A stretch of DNA of 64,000 nucleotides from Microstegium vimineum (lineage: Eukaryota; Streptophyta; Magnoliopsida; Poales; Poaceae). The stretch is from the NCBI GenBank assembly GCA_022036555.1, contig CM039137.1, forward strand, positions 8,595,630 to 8,659,629, written 5' to 3'. Shown here in pieces: positions 20,803 through 33,000 of this stretch (positions are counted from its first letter, which is position 1; each line of letters starts with the position of its first letter). The notes under the pieces were generated by a model that searched no databases, was not told where the DNA came from, and saw nothing but the letters and a program-made list of their open reading frames with translations. Made by a program: the position numbers and the translations under genes.

Positions 20803-23800
20803 TCAGACAATGCTGTCGAAGTCGCTCTTCGATTCGATGTCAATCCCCGTGCCGTTGGAGAGCTGTTTCCGGCGACTACCGCGATGTGGCAGCAGGAGTG
20901 GGGCCTCCTCGTACTCAGGGACACGCTCCGTTTTGCTCTTCTGGTGCGCCTGCTCGCTGCACTTGAGTAAGATCTGCAGCACGTCGTCCATGGCTGGCCG
21001 CGACGACGGCATCTCTCCGGTGCAGAGCACGCCTAACCTGAAAACAACCTCGATCTCGTCGGCGTACCCGGCGTATCTGATGCTCTTGTCTGTGGCATCC
21101 GTGATGCTCCCTCCTGACAGGTAGTGGTGCCGTGCCCATCCCGCCAGACTGCCGTGCTCGCCGCCGTCGTTGGGCTCCTTGCCGGTGGTGAGCTCCAGGA
21201 GCACGACGCCGAAGCTGTAGACGTCTACCTTCTCATTCACCTTCTTTGTGTAAGCACACTCTGCACACATAAGCCATCAAAGGCCCAATCTAAGGTCCGG
21301 CAAACTAATGCAGCAGAATCTAGGAAAAATGTGACAGAGATCCACCGTAAAGAAGCAAGCACAAGCACGGATGAGGTGAGGATCCTTACCGGGAGCCATG
21401 TAACCGAACGAGCCGGCCACGGCGGACATGGTCTCTAGCGCCCCGGCCTGCACCAGCATCCTGGCCAGCCCGAAGTCGGCGACCTTGGCCCGGAACTCCG
21501 AGTCCAGCAGGATGTTGCTCGTCTTGACGTCGCGGTGAACGATGGGCGGCACGCACTCGTGGTGCATGTAACACAACCCCTGCGCGGCGCCGACGGCTAC
21601 CTTGAGCCTGGTGAGCCAGTCCAGCGGTGCACGCCGTGCGGACCGCGCCCTCGCCATCGGGTGCCCGCCGGCGTCTAGAGCGTCGCCGTGGAGCCACTTG
21701 TCCAGGCTCCCGTTCTCCATGTAGTCGTACACGAGGAGCTTGGACTCGGCGCCGGAGAGGCAACACAGCAGCCTGACGATGTTGTTGTGCCGGACGTTGC
21801 CGAGGATGCCAGCCTCCGACTCGAACTCGCGCTCCAGCTTCCCGTCCAGTTTCCCGGCGGTCCGTATCTGCTTCACGGCCACCGCGCCGGTGCTGCCGTT
21901 GAGCCGGTTGGTGTAGGTGACACGGTACACGCGGCCAGACCCGCCACGGCCGACGATGTTCTCCTCCGTCAGGCCCCGGAGTACGGGCTCCTCCCCGAAA
22001 CCAAGATCCACGACGAAAGGCGTCATCTTCCAGTCGCCGCGCTGATCCGCGACGCGGCGCCGTTTCCTGATGTCGCGGACCACGAAGAAGGCGAAGGCCG
22101 CGGCGATGACGAGGAGTGCGGCGCCAGCGACGAGGAGGCCCGTGCGGAGCGCATGCGAGACGCCTCCGGAAGAACCTCCATCCTGGGACCCCGCGGCGGC
22201 GCAGGAGCGCACGCCGGCGAGGTGCCCGGGTCCCACTCCCCCGGCGGCGCTGCAGAGGCCGGGGTTGTCCAGGAAGCTGGTGTCGAAGGCCGCGGTGGCA
22301 AGGCCGGCCGGCACCTGGCCACTAAGCTGGTTGGAGGACAGGTTGAGGGAGGTGAGCTGCAGCTTCCCAAGCGCCGCCGGTATGGCACCGGAGAGCTCGT
22401 TCGACGAAAGGTCAAGGACGCTGAGCACCGGCATGCCACCCACCTCTGCCGGTATCTCTCCTGTGAGCTGGTTCTTACTCATATCCATCTGTGTTAACTT
22501 GCTGAACCTGGCAACGCTCATCGGGATACCGCCGGAGAGCTGGTTACCGGACAGGTCCAGTGTCAGGAGCTGCGGCATTCCGTCACCAATACTGGCCGGT
22601 ATTGGGCCGGAGAAGTGGTTGTTCTCGGCGGTAAACTTCTGCAGCGCAGCTGCTGCAGCCGGAATGGTGCCACGGAATTTGTTGTTCCCCATCTGTAACG
22701 TTGCAAGGTTGCTGGACATGGTAGCCGGAAGATTCCCGGAGAGCTGGTTACTCGGTAGTGTCACGTAAGAAAGCTTCGGCGCCGTCCACAGAGCCTCTGG
22801 CACGTCGCCGGAGAGCTGGTTATTGTCTAGAGCCAGCGATTGCAGAGTTGTGCAGTTGACGAGGCCTGCTGGGATGGACCCGTTCAGTTTGTTGCTCTTG
22901 GCGGTGAGGTACTGGAACTTGCCTCCGGCGCACAGACCTTCCGGGATGGTGCCGGTGAGCTCGTTGAAATCAGCTTCAACTCCGAGCAAGACCGAGTTCT
23001 TTCCGAGGACCGGCGGGAGAGTGCCAGTAAACCTGTTATTGGCAAGCCTCAATCGTAACAGTGACGGCAATAGGGCGATGCTCGCTGGTATCTCGCCAGA
23101 GAAGCTGTTGTCCATGAGGTCCAGCCATGTGAGGTTCTTCAAGGTTCCAAAGACTTCTGGGATAGCTCCAGTAAGCTTATAATTATCTGAAAGGTCGATT
23201 TGTGTTAAGCTCATGGCGGCGAAGTCATTAACCACCACATCACCGCTGAAGTTGTTCGTGTACAGAGACAATAGTTGCAACTTGTTGAGCCCCCAAACAC
23301 CCGCAGGTATGCTTCCGGCCAACGAGTTGGTGGACAGGTCCAGTACCTCCAACTCCTTCATCTCTAGCACACAGCTCGGGAAGTCGCCGACGAGGTTGCA
23401 CCGCGACGCCCAGAGGTTGACCATGCTGGTGAGGTTCTTGAACGACGGCGGCAACTCGCCCTGGACGAACGGGTTCTTGGCCAGCCACAACTTCTGAAGC
23501 CTGGTCAGCTTGCCAAGACCGGCCGGGATGGTGCCGTTGAACCCGTTGCTGTATAGGAGCAGCGTGGTGAGATTCTTCCCCAGGCTGCCGATGTCCGCGG
23601 GCAGCTCACCGGTGAGGTTGTTCTGGGACAGGTCGAGGTACTGCAGCGAAGCGCAGCGGTAGAGCGCGGTCGGGAACGCGCCGGAGATGCTGTTGTTGGA
23701 GACGTCGAGGTGGGTCAGCGCCGAGAGGCCGCCGACGGCGTCGTCCGGGAAGGGCCCCGCGACGCCGGCGCTGCCGAGCGTGAGGTTCGTGACGCGCACG

Positions 23801-24048
23801 GACGCCGCGTCGCACCCGACGAATGGCCAGTCGCAGGGCGCGCCCGGGGACGAGGCGTCCCATCCCGCCAGCGCGCGCGGGTCGCCCCACGCGCTCTTGA
23901 TCCGGAGCAGCAGCTGCGCGTCGTTCTCCGCCGGCTGCGACTGCGCGGCCGCTCGGCGCACAAGCAGGCAGCAGGGGAGCAGCGCGAGCAGGAGGAGGAA
24001 GTAGCTGCGCGCGCACTGGTGGTACGTGCGGCGCGGTGGTGCTGCCAT
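20803..24048 (-). CDS. LRR receptor-like kinase, subfamily XI (HSL1-like), intact
   Basis: A plasma-membrane receptor kinase of the family that includes HAESA/HSL1-type peptide receptors; its ligand cannot be told from sequence. Exon 1 is 24048-21390 and exon 2 is 21260-20803, with a 129-bp intron in the APE motif (APEC). The sum of 3117 nt gives 1038 residues. Order: signal peptide (about 1-36, ending RRAAAQ); LRR N-terminal cap with WGDPRALAGW and PCDWPFVGC; about twenty LRRs; a transmembrane segment near 637-657; a kinase from about 690 with GRGGSG loop, catalytic VHRDVKTSN (836) and DFG (857), thus an RD kinase and probably active; then a short tail. The start is the first Met before the signal peptide. 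Its partner in tandem is the frameshifted copy 4.5 kb downstream, with the same intron position and orientation. Compared with that copy it has a longer kinase insert (about 14 residues, around 21630-21680). Confidence 0.94.
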
Positions 24049-25364
24049 TGTCTCCGCCGGCTTCCGTGGCGTGGGCGTTTGCTCGTGCTGACTGGTGCGC
24101 GCCGCCGCCGGTAAGCAAATTCGGCGGCGGGAACGGAGTTGCCCTGTTTTTTTTTTTGTATGCTGCGTTAGCTTTGACTGGTAAATGAGCCCGTTATGCT
24201 TTGCTTGCAGTGGCGGGCGATTGCTGCGAAGCTTCTAATTTCCTGGATTAGTACGTACAGTATTTTTTACGTCGGCATAGCAGATAGTGGTCCGAACGGA
24301 ACGTCCTTGCTCGGTTGAATTGAATCGGTGAGAAATTTTAATGCCTGCTCAGTGGAAGTCTCGGCTCCTCCAGCTGGGTCGTCGCTCTAGATTCTAGAAG
24401 TCTGAAGTGCTCTATAAAGTTTGAGCAGTAATAAGGACATGTGGTTAATGCTAGAGTAATCATTTCGTTGTTGACTGCACGCGTTAACAGCGATGTTTAA
24501 GTCAGGTCGTCGCCGTCGGGATCACTTTCCGCTCGTGGTAAACCGGTAGTAACTGGTAACCTCTCTTCCGACGGCAAACGAAAACTGTACACGCCAGGAC
24601 AGTGCTCCGGTCAAACACGGCGACTAGTTGTTGGCTGGCCTGTGCTTGAGTGGCTGAAGGATGAAGCACGGTCCTGAGTCTTGACCGTCAACGGTCCAAC
24701 CACTACTTCCATTTTTCTATTAATCGATATAGTATAAATATGCAACAAAGGCCACGCCACGAGGCCAGCTACAAGAGATTTTTTTAGCCTTGTTCGGCTG
24801 ATATCCGTGGCTAATAATTGATGTTCTTTTGTTATAAGAGAAAAATATTATATCATAGTAATAAGTTCAACTAACAAAACATATGGGTTCAATAATCTGA
24901 TATTTATATCTTCGACCTCAACAAAGAAGAGAACGCATAGCCAAAACAGGGAAAAATATGATAAATTCATTTATTGCATGCCATTGTATATTATTGTTTT
25001 TAAACTCATCAAAAAACAAAAAAAGGGTATATCTCCAGGTTTGAAATACACTATTACATCGCACTTTATAGATGGTTTCGTTACAATTAGCATATGCCTT
25101 TGAAGTATAAGTCGTTTCTCTTATATGTTTTTTCTTACTCTGAAACAAATTACCCCTAAAATATTCATAAATTTTATTTTGAAATACAAAATATTAGTAA
25201 GCCCGCTTTACTAAAAATTATATGATTATCTTGTAACCTACTATCAATTCGTAAATTAACCATCTCATCTTCAGCACAATAAAAAATAACCTAACCCTAC
25301 GTGCGTCGACGAATCAAGTGGACTTATATTAATCCGGTTAATATAACGGACGCGCCGGCGCAAG
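24049..25364. other. Intergenic, upstream of second receptor kinase
   Basis: The putative promoter and upstream region of the receptor kinase. AT-rich beyond about 24700; no gene or recognisable repeat family is visible up to the start of the Mutator-like element. Confidence 0.5.
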
Positions 25365-25819
25365 AACGTTCTATAGTAGAACGCGGCCCATTAGGACTGA
25401 AGCCCAACACCCCCCCGACACGGCGTAGAAAACGGCAACCCCCCCTTTCCATCCCCGACCTCACCCTGCCTCCGACACGGCCTCGATTTGCGGCACCCGC
25501 TGCGGGCGTGCGGCAGCGACCTCGCCGCCGCCCCAGCTAACCATCCTCGCTGGTCGTCGTTCCCCCTGAAATCCTCGCCGGTCGTCGTTCCCCCAGCTAT
25601 CCATCCCCCCGCCGCCCCAGCTAGCCAGCCTCAGTGAACCCCGGTCGTCGTTCCCCTGAAACATCCTCGCCGTCGAGCTGCCGCGGCTGCAAGCACACCT
25701 CCCGCCCCGGCTAGCCATCCCACGCCGCCGAGGGCACCTGGAATCCCACCCAGACGTTCCCCCTGACCCTGAAACATCCTCTCCACAGACGCCCCCAGCC
25801 TCGAAAACCACCTCGACGC

Positions 25820-26074
25820 CGTGCTGCCCCCGTTGAAACATGTCTCGGTCTCACATACAGATTGGGATCTAGTCCCCCCGGAGAAGCACACCAATGCCCA
25901 TCGGCCACCACGGTTTGTTGGACCTGATTATGATGAGTTCTTCGAGCAGATGCATTGGGCACCGGGATCAATGGACAGCGTGCCTGGACGAGGTGTTTCA
26001 AGCGCCAATTTGCCTCAGTGATGTTGCAGCAACTACTTCGAGCAGCTTGCCCGACTCTGTACATGGCGTGTCTG
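25820..26074 (+). pseudogene. Putative 5' exon of FAR1-type transposase
   Basis: An open stretch reads PRFVGPDYDEFFEQMHW and, in another frame, LDEVFQAPICLSD, ending near GTGTCTGAG|GTTAAG, a possible splice donor. It sits in front of the gypsy insertion and in line with the transposase exons at 43914. The acidic, aromatic composition fits the N-terminal leader of FAR1-like MULE proteins, but no domain is recognisable and at least one frameshift is needed. Confidence 0.35.
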
Positions 26075-26396
26075 AGGTTAAGAATTCAGTCCCAACTCAC
26101 AAAACATTACTAATATTTTCTTTCCTTAGAACTTGCATATTTGCTTTCTAGTAGCCTATTTTTTCAAATGGTAGAAACACAGTGACCTTGTTTAGTGCCT
26201 CCTTTGTGACAATATGCACTTGGTAGATTGCTGGCATACGTTTCATAGTATAGAAACACAGTGGCCTTGCTTGTATATTGCGTTTTTTACAATATGTAGG
26301 TAGTAGCTTGGTACCCCTGTGTTTCTTTTTGGTTATTGCTCACATATGTGCTGATAGCATGTGTTTGATTGAAAAATGAAAACATTGAAGCTGAGA

Positions 26397-26401
26397 CATG
26401 T
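26397..26401. repeat. 5-bp target duplication, left (CATGT)
   Basis: CATGT immediately precedes the 5' LTR and recurs at 43819-43823 directly after the 3' LTR, proving the outer borders of the inserted element. Confidence 0.95.
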
Positions 26402-27810
26402 TGTCGGGTACGAAGGTAAGGGGTACCCTAAACCCTTCGATAAATTAACGCTAAACATAGCAACCATTTTTAAGACAGGGACCAACCCACTACTCGGTAA
26501 GGCGCGGCCCATCACTCGAGGGCCCCCCTACACCGGCTGTGGCGACAAGTCACGGGCCGGCTCCTACCTCGACGATAAATGACGGACCGAGGGGTTGAGC
26601 GAACGACCCCCGGCCTCCGCCTCGACGAAAAATGACGGACCAAGGGGGCGAGCGAACGACCCCCGGCTCCTACCTCGACGATAAATGACGGACCGAGGGG
26701 ACGAGCGAACGACCCCCGACCTCCGCCTCGACGAAAAATGACGGACCGAGGGGGCGAGCGAACGACCCCGGCTCCTACCTCGACGATAAATGACGGACCG
26801 AGGGGGCGAGCGAACGACCCCCGGCTCCTACCTCGACGATAAATGACAGACCGAGGGGACGAGCGAACGACCCCCCGGCCCCCACCTCGACGTCAAAAGA
26901 TGGACCAGGGGTCGAACGGACGACCCTCAGACGAGAGGCTCGATTAACCCAACTGCTCCCGGCATGGGTTAAAGTGAAACCACCTAACGACATGGGCGCT
27001 CGCGTCCGCTGTCAAATGCGCCAACTCCCCGTCAAGTCCCGATTCCTGTCGACTGTGCCACCACTGTCGCCACTACGCGAGTACGGACTCCAGCAGTACC
27101 CCTCGGAAAGTGAACAGTGCGGCCCTCGATGACGACTTCGGGAATGCAACAAAACCACGCAGGGCTCGACCCCTCCCTTGATCGGGGGGCTCGACCCCTC
27201 TCTCCGACAACTCCAGTATGGGGCCTGTCCCATCCGCCCCGTCTCGCTTCAGCCGTGGGATTCGCGCCTGTCTGCGGACGCTGTGCCATGACGATTTCTA
27301 CTGCCACCACGACCGGGGACGCCAGAAGGACGGGAAGGCCATGACCGCCACAGTGCTCAACGTCTCTCCGCCAACACTGTGCCGCGGATACGCTACCCAT
27401 ACTGCCACAGTTAGGACCCTGTACCCTCGGACCTCCCCTTGGTCTAGAAAAGGGGACGCCGAGGTAGAATAAGGGGACCGATCTCGGACCGACCGAGGGT
27501 TCTTTTTGGACGGCTGAGTCCGAAAACCTCGGAGATTCTAGTTCGGACTCTCACACTCCACGCATATACACCCCGCCACTCGATCGACCCCTCGGGTGGC
27601 AAACCCCGTGTAACACAGCTTGTACCCCCCTGTACGAGCACGTTTTGGGTGTGAGATAATACAAGTCATCCTCCCCCGCTGGACGTAGGGCCTTCTTTGC
27701 CCGAACCAGGATAAACCTTGTGTCCATCTTGCATCACGTCTGAGAGAGGGAGCACGCGATATACAAATTTACTCGTTGGTGGTCTTGACCCCCGAGTCAT
27801 AACACCGACA
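26402..27810 (+). repeat. 5' LTR
   Basis: 1409 bp, TGTCGGGTACG to CATAACACCGACA. It contains the ~53-bp tandem array (26561-26900) and a TATA-position sequence reading TAGAAAAGG near 27443. Compared with the 3' LTR it lacks one copy of a 12-bp repeat (GATCTCGGACCG, duplicated around 43479). Confidence 0.96.
26561..26900. repeat. ~53-bp tandem repeat array in 5' LTR
   Basis: Six to seven units starting CTCCTACCTCGACGATAAAT or CTCCGCCTCGACGAAAAAT in alternation (26561, 26615, 26667, 26721, 26772, 26825), each with TGACGGACCGAGGGG followed by CGAACGACCCC. The alternation suggests amplification of a two-unit cassette. The same array is in the 3' LTR at about 42557-42890. Confidence 0.92.
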
Positions 27811-27832
27811 GTTGGCGCGCCAGATAGGGAGG
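27811..27832 (+). other. Primer binding site region
   Basis: TTGGCGCGCCAGATAGGGAG follows the 5' LTR directly and is where minus-strand priming should occur. It is not the initiator-Met type; I cannot name the tRNA with confidence. Confidence 0.65.
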
Positions 27833-27867
27833 TTCGCGTGTCGATCAACTCCGAACTACTCTCTCAG

Positions 27868-30003
27868 ATGGATTCCACCACCCCACCGTTCCCATTCGCC
27901 ACCGTCGTCTGGTTCGGCAGTCTAGGGTTCGTATCCACGGACCAGGGTGACTTCATAGTCTTTCCCTCCGCCCGTGGCCTGGACGTCAGCAGCTTCGCTG
28001 CGCCGGAGCCAGCAAGGATCAGGCGACGGTCCCTCCGCCTGCGCCTTTGGCCTGCGATCAAGAGGAGGCACGAGCGACTCCGACGCGCTCGTCGTCGTGC
28101 GGGTTCTGAGGTGCCGGACGCCGTCTCCCCAGCCCCAGCTGGTGATACAGCCCCTTCTCCTAGGGGTCCGTTTGACCCATGCTTGTGGGCCGAGGGCGGG
28201 CGCCCCTCTGAGTGGGACTTTGGCTCTGCCACATCGTCATCCCCGGGGGTCCCCGTGGCCTCTCCGACACCCTCGACCCCGTCACCACCGCGTGACCCAT
28301 TCCCGCGCGGGCACCACGACAGTGCAGGGCTCTCTTCCGCCCTCTTAGGATTGCAGATATAGACACGTGGCGGGTCTCTAGGGACTCCGCCGCGTGCGAC
28401 GGCCGTTCCCATCACCACCTCTTCACCGGGCGAGCCAGGACTACCCCGCACATGGGGCACGTTGCGGCGGCGCCTGGCGGAGGAGCGCAAGGGGTCCTTC
28501 CCCCACTTCTACCACGCCGACCCCGACTCGGACTCTTCCGACGAGAGTTACGACTCCACCCGGGAGTGCTTCCACCTCGACGAGCAGGCCGATCCCCAAG
28601 ACGACGTCGACGACACCGCGGCCACCGAAGAAGGGGGAGGGGCCAACGCTACACCAGCAGCTCGAGAGGCCAACCCCCCGAGTCCTGATAGGGCCGATCC
28701 ACCCCCAGACGTCCAGATCGCGCAAGTCCGAGAGCTTCTCAGCAAGCTCGAGGAGGAGCGCCTGCGTCTTCAGCAGCTCGAGCACGCCCTCAAGCGGGAT
28801 CGAGGGCGTCCTCAGGGTGGAGGAGCTCGCCAGCGGGCCCGGGATGTCCACCGGCAGATCGTCGAGGAGGGCGGGGCCGCCGAACCCTGAGTCTTCAACC
28901 GCGCCAGCCAGAATGTCGTAGCGGCCGCGATGCTGCTCCGCGACATGCCGGCACCATCGACCCCCCAAGCACGGCGTATCAGGGATGAGATCCAAGGGCT
29001 TCTCCAGACTGCGGCCATGCAGCAGGCGGAGAGCTCGGTCTCGAGGCGTCGAGGGGCTGCCTCTGAGCGGCAAGCAGTGCCCCTCCGACAAAATCGAGAG
29101 GTGTCCGTCCACCAGAACAAGGCGCCCCAGGGCCAAGTCGAGCGACGACCGGTTCAGGAACGCCTCGTCGACGATCGAACCCCTCGGGTGAACAATCGAC
29201 GTCGGTACGGCGACGCCGAGGCTCGAGGCTACAGCGCTCACCGAGGTGGGCGCTACGATAGCGACGAAGACCGATGTCGGTCTTCGGAGCCGCCGGGACC
29301 CTGAGTCTTCGGTAGAACCATCCGGCGAGCCTCCGTGCCCGTCCGTTTCCGTCCACCCACCAGCCTGGTCAAGTACAACGGCGAAACCAAGCCAGAGCTC
29401 TGGCCCTCCGACTTCAGGCTAGCATGTCAGCTGGGCGGGGCCGACAACGACCACGTCATCATTCGGCAACTCCCTCTGTTCCTCTCCGACACCGCTCGCA
29501 GATGGCTCGAGGAGCTGCCCCCGGACTTGATCCAAGACTGGCCCGACCTGGTCAGGATCTTCGAGGGCAACTTCAAGGGCACCTACAAGCGGTCGGGCAA
29601 CCCCTGGGACCTTCGCAGCTGCAAGCAGAAGCCAGGGGAGACCCTCCGCGCCTTCACCCGCCGATTCTCGAAGCAGCGTACCGCGCTGACCCACATCTCC
29701 GACCACGAGGTCATCACGGCGTTCATCGCCGGGACAACCTGCAAGGTGTTGGTGCGGGAGCTAGGGCGGAACACCCCCAAGACCGCCAACGAGCTCATGG
29801 ACATCATCGCCAACTATGCGGCTGGCGACGAGGCCGTTGGTGCGTTCTTCCAGATTCCCCCAGGGAAGGGGAAAGGCAAGGCGGATGAGCCCGGAGGCTC
29901 GGACGACGGGCCCAAGAAGAACAGTGGGCCCAGAAGGAACAACGACGGCAACGGCGGCCGGAAGAAGAAGAAGAAGAAACCAACCGGGCCGACGCAACGC
30001 TGA
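27868..30003 (+). pseudogene. gag: gag of Tat-lineage element
   Basis: The structural polyprotein that would form the virus-like particle. One frame runs from ATG 27868 to the stop at 30003 but contains three internal stops (TAG at 28360, TGA at 28888, TGA at 29302). The recognisable capsid part starts about 29335 (RFRPPTSLVKYNGETKPELW, DLVRIFEGNFKGTYKRSG, RAFTRRFSKQRTAL) and ends in a Lys/Arg-rich tail. A short coiled-coil-prone stretch (ELLSKLEEERLRLQQLEHAL) lies at about 28730. The two TGAs sit in the same context (CCC TGA GTC TTC), compatible with CGA-to-TGA transitions of methylated DNA. The knuckle-like CPYHMGPANHRLEDC follows in another frame at about 30119. Confidence 0.88.
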
Positions 30004-33000
30004 GCCCAACGTCGAGCCCGATGACGAGCCCGACGACCTTGTCGCTGCGGCAGACAAGAAGAGGCCTCGAGGACCCCCTTCCGACGGGGGCGTCTTCGAC
30101 AAGATGCTGAAGGAGCCTTGCCCCTATCATATGGGGCCGGCCAACCATCGCCTCGAGGACTGCCGCATGCTTCAAAAGCATTTCATCCCTCCTGGCCTCA
30201 GGAGAGATGACGGCAAAGAGGACCCGCCCTGTGACGTTCACGTCAGGGGCGACGTCAAAAAAGGAGGCTTCCCCGAGGTCCACGACTGCTACATGATCTA
30301 CGGGGGCACGTCGTCTCGCCTCACCACGCGCCAACGCAAGAGGGAGCGTCGAGAGGTTTTCTCCGTTCGAGCCCAGGCTCCACGATACCTCGACTGGTCC
30401 CACACGCCGATCACCTTCGATCAGGACGACCACCCAGAGCACATCCCCAACGCAGGGGCCTACCCGCTCATCGTCGACCCGATCGTCCTTAACACCCGCC
30501 TCACAAAGGTCCTCATGGACGGGGTGAGCAGCCTCAACGTCATATACGCCGAGACCCTCGACCTCCTGGGGATCCCGAGGAGCATGCTCCTGCCCAGCGC
30601 GGGGGGGTTCCACGGGATCGTCCCGGGGAAGAAGGCACTCCCGATCGGCCGCATCAAGCTACCGGTCTGTTTCGGCGTCCCCTCGAACTTCCGAAAGGAA
30701 GAGCTGACCTTCGAGGTGGTTGCGTTCCGAGGCACCTACCACGCCATCATAGGGCGACCGGGATACGCCAAATTCATGGCGGTCCCGAACTACACCTACC
30801 TCAAGCTCAAGATGCCAGGGCCCTCGGGGGTCATCACCGTCAACACTTCCTACGAGCACGCATTCGACTGCGACGTCGAGTGCGTGGAGAAGGTCGAGGC
30901 CCGCGAGGATTCGGCAATCCTTGCGGCCCTCGACGACTTGTCCGGAGAGATCCCCGACCCCAAGCGACACGCTGGCAACTTCAAGCCGGCGGAAGACACG
31001 AAGACCGTCCCGCTCGACCCCGGCCTCGCGGATGGGAAGGCGCTGACGATCAGCGCCACCCTCGAGCCCAAATAGGAAGCAATGCTCGTCGACTTTCTCC
31101 GTGCGAACGCCGATGTGTTCGCATGGAGTCCCTCGGATATGCCGGGCATTCCGAGGGAGGTCGCTGAGCACTCCTTGGACATCCGAGCCGGGTCCAAACC
31201 GGTGAAGCAACGCCTGCGCCGCTTTGACGAGGAGAAGCACAGGATCATCGGGGAGGAGGTCGACAAGCTTTTAAAGGCCGGGTTCATCAAGGAGGTGCAT
31301 CACCCCGAGTGGCTAGCTAATCCCGTGCTTGTAAAGAAAAAGAATGGGAAGGATAGGATGTGTGTAGACTACACTAGTTTGAATAAAGCATGTCCTAAAG
31401 TTCCTTTTCCTTTACCATGTATCGATCAAATAGTGGATTCCACTTCGGGATGTGAAACCCTTTGCTTCCTCGATGCATATTCTGGCTACCACCAAATAAA
31501 GATGAAGGAGTCCGATCAGCTCGCGACCTCCTTCATCACTCCCTTCGGCATGTTTTGCTACCTCACCATGCCCTTCGGCTTGCGAAACGCCGGGGCCACC
31601 TACCAGCGATGCATGCTCCATGTCTTTGGGAAACACATAGGGCCGACCGTCGAGGCCTACGTCGATGACATCGTGGTCAAGTCCAGAACAGTCGGAAACC
31701 TGGTCGGAGACCTCGAGATCGCGTTTGGGTGTCTCAGGGCTAATCGCATAAAACTGAACCCTGAGAAGTGTGTCTTCGAGGTCCCCCGAGGCATGCTCTT
31801 AGGGTACATAGTTTCCCAGCGCGGGATCGAGGCCAATCCTGAAAAGGTAACCGCCATCACGAGGATGGGCCCGATCAACGACCTCAAGAGCGTGCAAAGG
31901 GTCACTGGATGCCTCGCCGCCCTCAGTCGCTTCATCTCGAGGCTCGGAGAGAAAGCCCTACCCCTTTACCGCCTCCTGAAGAAGACGGAACACTTCGCGT
32001 GGACCGCCGAAGCTGAGGAATCGCTCTCGAGACTCAAGGCCTTGCTCACCTCACCCCCAGTCTTGGTACCCCCAAGTCCGGCCGAGCCCCTCTTGCTCTA
32101 TGTCGCAGCAACTACCCAAGTAGTCAGCGCGGTCATAGTAGTCGAGAGGGAGGAGGAAGGACACGCCCTGCCGGTTCAGAGGCCTGTCTACTTCATAAGC
32201 GAGGTCCTTTCCGAGACCAAGACGAGGTACCCCCACATCCAGAAGCTTCTATACGCGGTCGTCGTCACTCGGCGTAAGCTCAAACACTATTTCCTGGGCC
32301 ACCCGGTTACTGTGGTCTCATCTTTCCCCCTCAGAGAGATAATCCAGAACCGGGAGGCGTCTGGAAGGATCGCCAAGTGGTCGGCCGAGCTCATGGGGGA
32401 GACCCTCTCCTACGCCCCTCGAAGGGCCATCAAGTCTCAGGTACTGGCAGATTTCGTTGCAGAGTGGACCGACACCCAACTACCCCAGCGCAGGTTCAGA
32501 ACGAACTCTGGGCCATGTACTTCGACGGGTCGTTGATGAAGACGGAGCAGGCGCTAGATTGCTGTTCATATCACCCTCAGGGGTCCATATGCGCTATGTC
32601 ATCCGCCTCCACTTTCCCGCCTCCAACAACGTCGCCGAGTACGAGGCCCTCGTCAACGGCCTGCTCGGGGTTCGACGCCTCGACGTGCGAGGGGACTCCC
32701 AGTTGGTGATCGATCAAGTGATGAAAGACTCGAGCTGCCACGACCCCAAGATGGAAGCCTACTGCAGGGAGGTCAGAAAACTCGAGGACAAGTTCTACGG
32801 CCTCGAGCTCAACTACGTCGCCCGACGGTACAACGAAGCTGCCGACGAGCTGGCCAAAATCGCGTCTACTCGAGGCACGGTCCCTCCCGACATCTTCTCG
32901 AGGGATCTTTACAAGCCGACCGTCGACTTGGACTCGGGGGCTCCCGCCCTCGAGCAAGGGGTTGATCCACCCCCCCTCGACCGATCCCCCCCGAGCGGGG

